NCBI GenBank assembly: GCA_032207245.1
Contig: CM063503.1
Location: 61,986,340 to 62,050,339 of the forward strand
DNA from: Pardosa pseudoannulata
Lineage: Eukaryota > Arthropoda > Arachnida > Araneae > Lycosidae
Reading direction: 5' to 3'
DNA length: 64,000 nt
Under the pieces are notes generated by a model, which was given only the letters and a program-made list of their open reading frames with translations, was not told the DNA's origin and ran no database searches. Numbering within the stretch: position 1 is the first letter of the stretch; each line of letters opens with the position of its first letter. Positions 59,230 through 64,000 of the stretch are shown piece by piece. The position numbers and the translations under genes were made by a program.

Positions 59230-59854
59230 CACTGGCGTGCAAAACTTAAGCAACAGGTGGGTTTTTTGCCATAACCCCACGAGAAATCATCTGAGAGACA
59301 TGAAATTAAGAAATGAGGGAGAGTATTATGTACGTAAAGGATGACAAAAGTATTGGCGGTGAAAAAGGAATACAATGCATACGGTATGGAATCAAACAAA
59401 AACAAGCTTTATTGAGTGCATAGTATCGTGACTCATGATTGTCTGTCCAAGAGGAAGAACAACAAGCAGATGTTCCTTAATATGGGATATGCCCTCCCCT
59501 AACTGCAATAGTTGCTTTGCACCGTCTCCGCATACTCAGAACCAGTTGGTTCAACATTTCTTGCGGTAGGACTGCCATTCCGCAATCAGCATCTGTTTGA
59601 GTTGTTGGGTGTTCTCCGGAGTATGTAAGCAGGCTGCAATGCGTCTCCCCAAAGCCTCCTACACATGTTCGATAGGATTTAAATCAGTGGAGTACGCTGG
59701 CCAATTCATTCGAATGATATCTTCACTTTTCAGTAGCTCCTCAACAGCAATAATACTCTCCCTCATTTTTGAATTTCATGTCTCTCAGATGATTTCTCGT
59801 GGAGTTATGGAAAAAAAAAAAACCCACCTGTTGCTTAAATTTTGCACACTAGTG
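59230..59854 (-). mobile_element. Tc1-like element, internally deleted, with long inverted repeats
   Basis: The first and last ~80 bases are inverted copies: both read CACT-G-GTGCAAAA-TTAAGCAACAGG at the outside and carry GAGAAATCATCTGAGAGACA further in. TA flanks both ends (59228-59229 and 59855-59856). Only the 3' part of the transposase gene is left between the repeats. Confidence 0.92.
59460..59704 (-). pseudogene. Tc1-like transposase, C-terminal part
   Basis: Minus-strand translation gives WPAYSTDLNPIEHV, a stop where the family has W, then EALGRRIAACLHTPENTQQL and LIAEWQSYRKK, followed by broken frames. DLNPIEH-W/E is the third catalytic block of Tc1 transposases. The N-terminal DNA-binding domain and the first two catalytic residues are missing through internal deletion. 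Confidence 0.88.
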
Positions 59855-60883
59855 TATATAGCATCAATCTATAGTTAAAAATTATTAAAAAATGATATTT
59901 TGGATGATTGCATGAGGAGTGGCAGGGTAGTGATAAGGGAATTATATATATAGTATGTAAACACGTTAATTATCAATTAGAAATCAAAAACGTGGTTGTA
60001 ATTTTGGGATATATATGAGAAAAGTTTTCCTAGTTTTCTAAATAAAATAGAAAACATTAATTCTCTTATTGTTTTTTGGACCTCATTGTTGATTTTCATT
60101 ACTATACTATACTTGCACTGCTTGTTCTTTCCGTAAAATTTTTATTAAAAAATATGATATTGAATCGTACTATGATTGCATCATACACATAACAAAATGA
60201 CACCATAGACATAACAAAAATGAGAAAATCTAAAAGAGTTAATACACACAAATGTATATAAATGCGAATTATTAGTTTATTTTTACTTTGGTCTGACAAA
60301 TTCTGTATTAATGATTGCTTAAATGTTAAGTTACTTTTGGATTTGTTTTGTTTTGTCTCACTTTGCTAATAAACAACCTTTATTTATTGTTAACCAATGT
60401 TTTAATTTGAAATATAGTATATTTATATTTGAACGTTAAAAGTTGTTTATTTGTGAACAAAAATTAATCTGAAAATCTGCAAATAATAAGCATATAAATA
60501 ATGTAGGTTAGTTTGTAACAAGATGTTGATGATTATTGCCAAAATTTTTGTAAAAGGATTAATTCTATTCATATTAGTTCGTTGGAATTTAATTGTGGTC
60601 TTTCTAACTTATCTTGACTTTAGGGTGACCACAAAGTCCTTTAGGGTTTGGTCATGAGTCGTCTCGTCTTCATTGCTTTTTCCAAATGTTCCCAAGCGTT
60701 TCTGTTCCGGGAGCTCTTAGTCTGTATCAGAATTTTTAACGGCGTCCTGTCATGACATTGATCTATCATATATAGTCAATGTGGTTAACTTAGTTAAAAT
60801 ATAATGATAAATGAATTCTGAGAGAATTTATGCAATAGGCTTATCATTAAAACAATTAATAGTGTGGATGAGTTGATTGTTCA
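59855..60883. other. Interior of the hAT relic without recognisable coding
   Basis: AT-rich. The stretch 60620-60770 is less AT-rich but has no clear frame. Confidence 0.3.
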
Positions 60884-61069
60884 CTACAACTTCTGAAATA
60901 TCGGAACTAAACTAAATACAGCTACCCCCATTTCCTGCTCCAAGCTAATTTTCGCTCTATATTTACTCTTCATTACAGCGACTGTCGTAAACCATGCTTC
61001 GGCCAAATAGAATGTTGAAAATTGATTTAAGGTTAGTTGAGTTTTAGCCCTGAGTAGTGGATATCTTTT
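60884..61069 (-). pseudogene. hAT transposase C-terminal dimerisation domain fragment
   Basis: An open stretch on minus reads KRYPLLRAKTQLTLNQFST, then FYLAEAWFTTVAVMKSKYRA and KISLEQEMGVAVFSLVPIF, ending QKL-stop at 60886-60884. It fits the hATC dimerisation pattern of the ZBED/SCAND3-like group (YLCE-x-x-FS-x-x-x-x-x-K-x-KYR-x-x-L-x-x-E-x-x-M-x-V-A-V-S). Upstream sequence (61070-61560) is frameshifted beyond recognition. Confidence 0.78.
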
Positions 61070-61618
61070 ACTTGTATACGAAAATAAATGATCATCCTGT
61101 TGCTAATATTTTTGCTTCAATTTTCGCTCCAAGACAACTCAAGAAATTTTTTTTTCCTTTTATAGAAATAAATTCAGTCGAATCTTTGTTTTTATAATGA
61201 TATCGAATTCATGCAAATTTTTCGGTATTATCTCTTCAGAGTATTTTTCGAACCATCTGATAAACTATGGTAGGTGATATTCATAAACAGATTTTATGTT
61301 GTAACACGAATCAACTTTACTGGAGATTTCAAACTGGAGCAACATAGGAGAAACATTATCGACACTATCTTCATTAACTTTGGTTTTCTTAAGTAAATGG
61401 GTTTTCTCCTCCTGATTTCGTTACTTTTATAAAAAATATCTAATATTCGAATATTTTCGTGGAGTCCCCGTAGCATTGCCGCGGAACTCTGTGTGAGATG
61501 GGGGGGGGGATTAATCAAGACACAAATTTTGTGAACCTTTGGCTTCTCTATTAATCTGTTTAAAATACACTTATCACATTTCTACTGAACCAGAGCCTAA
61601 AATCTCCGACTTGCTTAC

Positions 61619-61768
61619 GGTTTGGTTTGGTTTGAAGTGCTATAATTTTGCTACACGAGGGCTGACGTGACTGGAACCTACTGTTTAAAGCCGATTCCGA
61701 AAGGCTACGAACATCAATGCAAGTAGATTTGAACATAGGAAGAGTAGCTCCCTGCCATTCGGCCATTG
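61619..61768 (-). mobile_element. tRNA-derived SINE (family A), minus strand
   Basis: From the end GGTTTGGTTTGGTTTGAAGTGC through CTACACGAGGGCTGACGTG and AACCTACTGTTTAAAGCCGATTCCG to a head GCCATTCGGCCAT. The B-box area is degenerate (GTAGATTTGAAC). Confidence 0.85.
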
Positions 61769-61799
61769 TTTGGCTACACTTGCGTACGGCCCTGTACAG

Positions 61800-63520
61800 A
61801 AGGTGCATATACATTTAGTAATCTCAGCTCAGAAAAAATTTAAAACTGGTGAATTATTTTTAATAGCTTTTTCAATTGGTAATCTGTTTGTTACTTTTCT
61901 GATTTTAAGGAATGTTGGAAAATTTAAACGAAAAATTTTGCTGAAATGGAAAGAAACAGACATAAGACTTTGTCCGTACATTAGCAAAATATTAGGTGGT
62001 CTTGATAATTTGAAGATGAATATTTATTTAAAAATGTAAATATTTAAAAACAGTACATGACTTTTTATTATAAGCTTTCGAAATTTGATTTAAATGTTAT
62101 CTTCAAAATAAGTAAATTAAATTATTACCTTTTTAAAAACAAATAAAAGGGTTACAGAGAAAAATATTTGAAACGCATAGTTACTACTGTTAAAATAACT
62201 TAAATTCTGAAGAAAATATCTTTGGTTTACTTATTTGTGTTAAAATCATAAATACTTATATTCTTTATTTCAGATTTTATAAGTTATGTTGCAGCTAGAT
62301 TTTATTTCTTCCCTTTATGTCTTATATTACTACAATTTTATCTTACGAGCTTTCTTCAAATGACCTGTACTATTATCTTGAAGACCCAACAGCTTTTAGG
62401 ACAAAGCAATTATTCTAAACATGTGTCTTATTCTATTAATGAGAAGGTCAAAGCAAGAGACAATTCCGGGAGGACACAAATAACTATAGAAGATCGAGAG
62501 ATCAGAATGCAGCTATTGTATAACTTGTCAGAAGACATAGTTGTCGATAAAGGAGCATCTTGTCCTTAGATAATCCTTGTCTTGACCTCAGTTGCATGTT
62601 CCATAGTAAAAACTAATGAGGTGGAAGTCATCGACACTTCCTAAAATATATTTGACTATGTTTTATCCGCTTTTTTCTATATATTTCCAGAAGCAATAAA
62701 GCTTAATATGAAGCTGGCAGGAAACATTCATTAAGGTTGTGAAGGGAAAATTTATTATTGTTATTTATTTTAAAGGACCGGTATCGATTTTTTTTGTTGA
62801 TATTGTGTCTTGATTGCTATGCAAGGGGGGGGGGTCTTAAGACATAATATCTTGAGTCGATGCAATATAAAACTACCAATTATTTCATTTTACTTTTAAA
62901 AATATTTATGTACGCAACATTTTAAGAGCTCATATAGGATCTTAGTACAACTAGTAAGAATATCATAATTTTTCTGTTAGTAGCAAGTGAACTTGTAATA
63001 TATTGCCAAATATTTCTGAGAGTAAAAAGCCTATAATCGCCTTTCAAATGATTTACTGGATCTTTCTGTTGAAAAGTTTAATGTTGCAGAAATTTCATAG
63101 ACTTTTCATTCAAATCAAGTGGATCAAAGAATTATGCTATAATTTTTATATGAAATTATCAAATAAGAAATGCAAATATTATCTGTACAAATGGCTTTAA
63201 ATCTTACAAAAAAATTAAATCAAATGTTGAATTTAAATAATCTATGGAACAAAGGTAATGGCGTATCGTATATTGAAAATACTGTAATATGTATTTTAGT
63301 TTCCGACTTAAATAGTTTTATAATTTTTCAGGGCATAAAAATGAAGCAAACATTGTGAATTATTTTTATTGTATACTATTTAAAAATATAAATGAAGAGC
63401 TATGAATGACGATGCTTTACGATATAGAGATGTATTGATATTAAAGCACTGACTATTAACGTTCAGGAATATAAGTTATGATAATCATGTATTTCAAGTA
63501 AAGTTTCTGTCAAAACTTAA
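61800..63520. other. Intergenic sequence, no recognised feature
   Basis: AT-rich. Open frames at 61770-62039 and 62360-62569 have no family likeness. A G run lies at 62825-62834. Confidence 0.4.
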
Positions 63521-63522
63521 AG

Positions 63523-63526
<4 letters not shown>

Positions 63527-63591
<65 letters not shown>
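63527..63591. repeat. (TA)n microsatellite
   Basis: About 65 bases of alternating TA. Confidence 0.97.
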
Positions 63592-63592
<1 letters not shown>

Positions 63593-63621
63593 CTAAAAAG
63601 TCCGCGAATTCATAAACTTTT

Positions 63622-64000
63622 AATTATAATTTTGTGAACTCTTTGATGCAGTAAAATCCATTGCCTTACTCTTTAGAAGTGTACATGAATAGTGTTATTT
63701 GTAATTGTTTTCAACCCTTTTTCAGAAATAAAATCAAAATCTTTATTGGTCTCTGCCTCCCCGAAAAATATTTCTGGTTAAGATCTTGCTTAAGGTTTTC
63801 TTAAAGTTTCTTTTTTTAATTATAATTTTGTGGACTCTTTAATGCAGTAAAATCCATTGCCTTACTTATTACTCTTTAGAAGTGTACATGAATAGTGTTA
63901 TTTGTAATTGTTTTCAACCCTTTTTCAGAAATAAAATCAAAATCTCTATTGGTCTCTGCCTCCCCGAAAAATATTTCTGATTAAGATCTTGCTTAAAGTT
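63622..64000 (+). repeat. Tandem duplication with period of about 196 bp, cut by the window edge
   Basis: AATTATAATTTTGTG at 63622 and 63818 starts two nearly identical copies containing CAGTAAAATCCATTGCCTTA, GAAGTGTACATGAATAGTG and CTCTGCCTCCCCGAAAAATA. The second copy runs to the window end, so more copies may follow. Confidence 0.93.

Larger units (their letters stand above)
58866..61794 (-). mobile_element. Decayed hAT element of about 2.9 kb with nested insertions
   Basis: CAGGGCCGTAAGCAAAAG at the left pairs with CAGGGCCGTACGCAAG read from the right end on the other strand. The interior encodes the C-terminal part of a hAT transposase on minus (60884-61069). A Tc1-type element (59230-59854) and a SINE (61619-61768) are nested inside. 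The flanks GTAGAAAT and TACAGAAG do not match, so either the duplication has decayed or the two ends come from different insertions. Confidence 0.5.

Overview
This window is AT-rich animal nuclear DNA, most likely from an arthropod (a chelicerate would fit; the sequence does not settle the species). The signs are one host gene with GT-AG introns up to 5.7 kb, long intergenic stretches, many (TA)n microsatellites, and a mixture of BEL/Pao, PIF/Harbinger, hAT, piggyBac, Tc1/mariner, LINE and tRNA-derived SINE sequences. I see no bacterial genes, CRISPR arrays or operons.

The one intact gene I can support is an orthologue of the ubiquitin-conjugating enzyme UBE2L3 (UbcH7; Drosophila Ubc10). It lies on the + strand, with four coding exons at 9275-9301, 14991-15086, 18900-19086 and 20867-21021. 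They splice in frame into a 154-residue protein, the human length. Its introns carry a SINE with target-site duplications, a second SINE, a decayed hAT copy and a piggyBac-type miniature element.

The rest is repeats and decayed transposons. Left (1-4664): a PIF/Harbinger element with both of its proteins in convergent orientation, a MADF/BESS-like C-terminus on + and a three-exon transposase pseudogene on -. Upstream of UBE2L3 (5.7-9.2 kb): SINE-like and miniature elements and an unrecognised decayed coding-like stretch. Middle (22.9-25.3 kb): a BEL/Pao retrotransposon with both LTRs and a 5-bp target duplication, in which most of pol has been deleted. Right (32.3-46.4 kb): hAT elements with 8-bp target duplications, piggyBac-type elements at TTAA, a LINE tail inserted into a SINE, a pogo/Tigger-like element carrying a hAT insertion, and Tc1 transposase remnants.

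From 49.8 to 54.6 kb two satellite arrays of a 177-bp unit are each followed by the same 1.27-kb sequence containing the same hAT insertion, so the whole block was duplicated after the hAT inserted. A different array of about 126 bp units lies at 57.1-57.9 kb. A 2.9-kb hAT relic (58.9-61.8 kb) contains a nested Tc1-type element and a SINE.

The points most worth following up are the satellite/hAT block duplication with its TTAA-bounded junction, the internally deleted BEL/Pao element, the two-protein Harbinger relic, a piggyBac-type element with an internal 590-bp tandem repeat, and a UBE2L3 protein whose only cysteine is the catalytic one. I found no convincing new multi-gene system.
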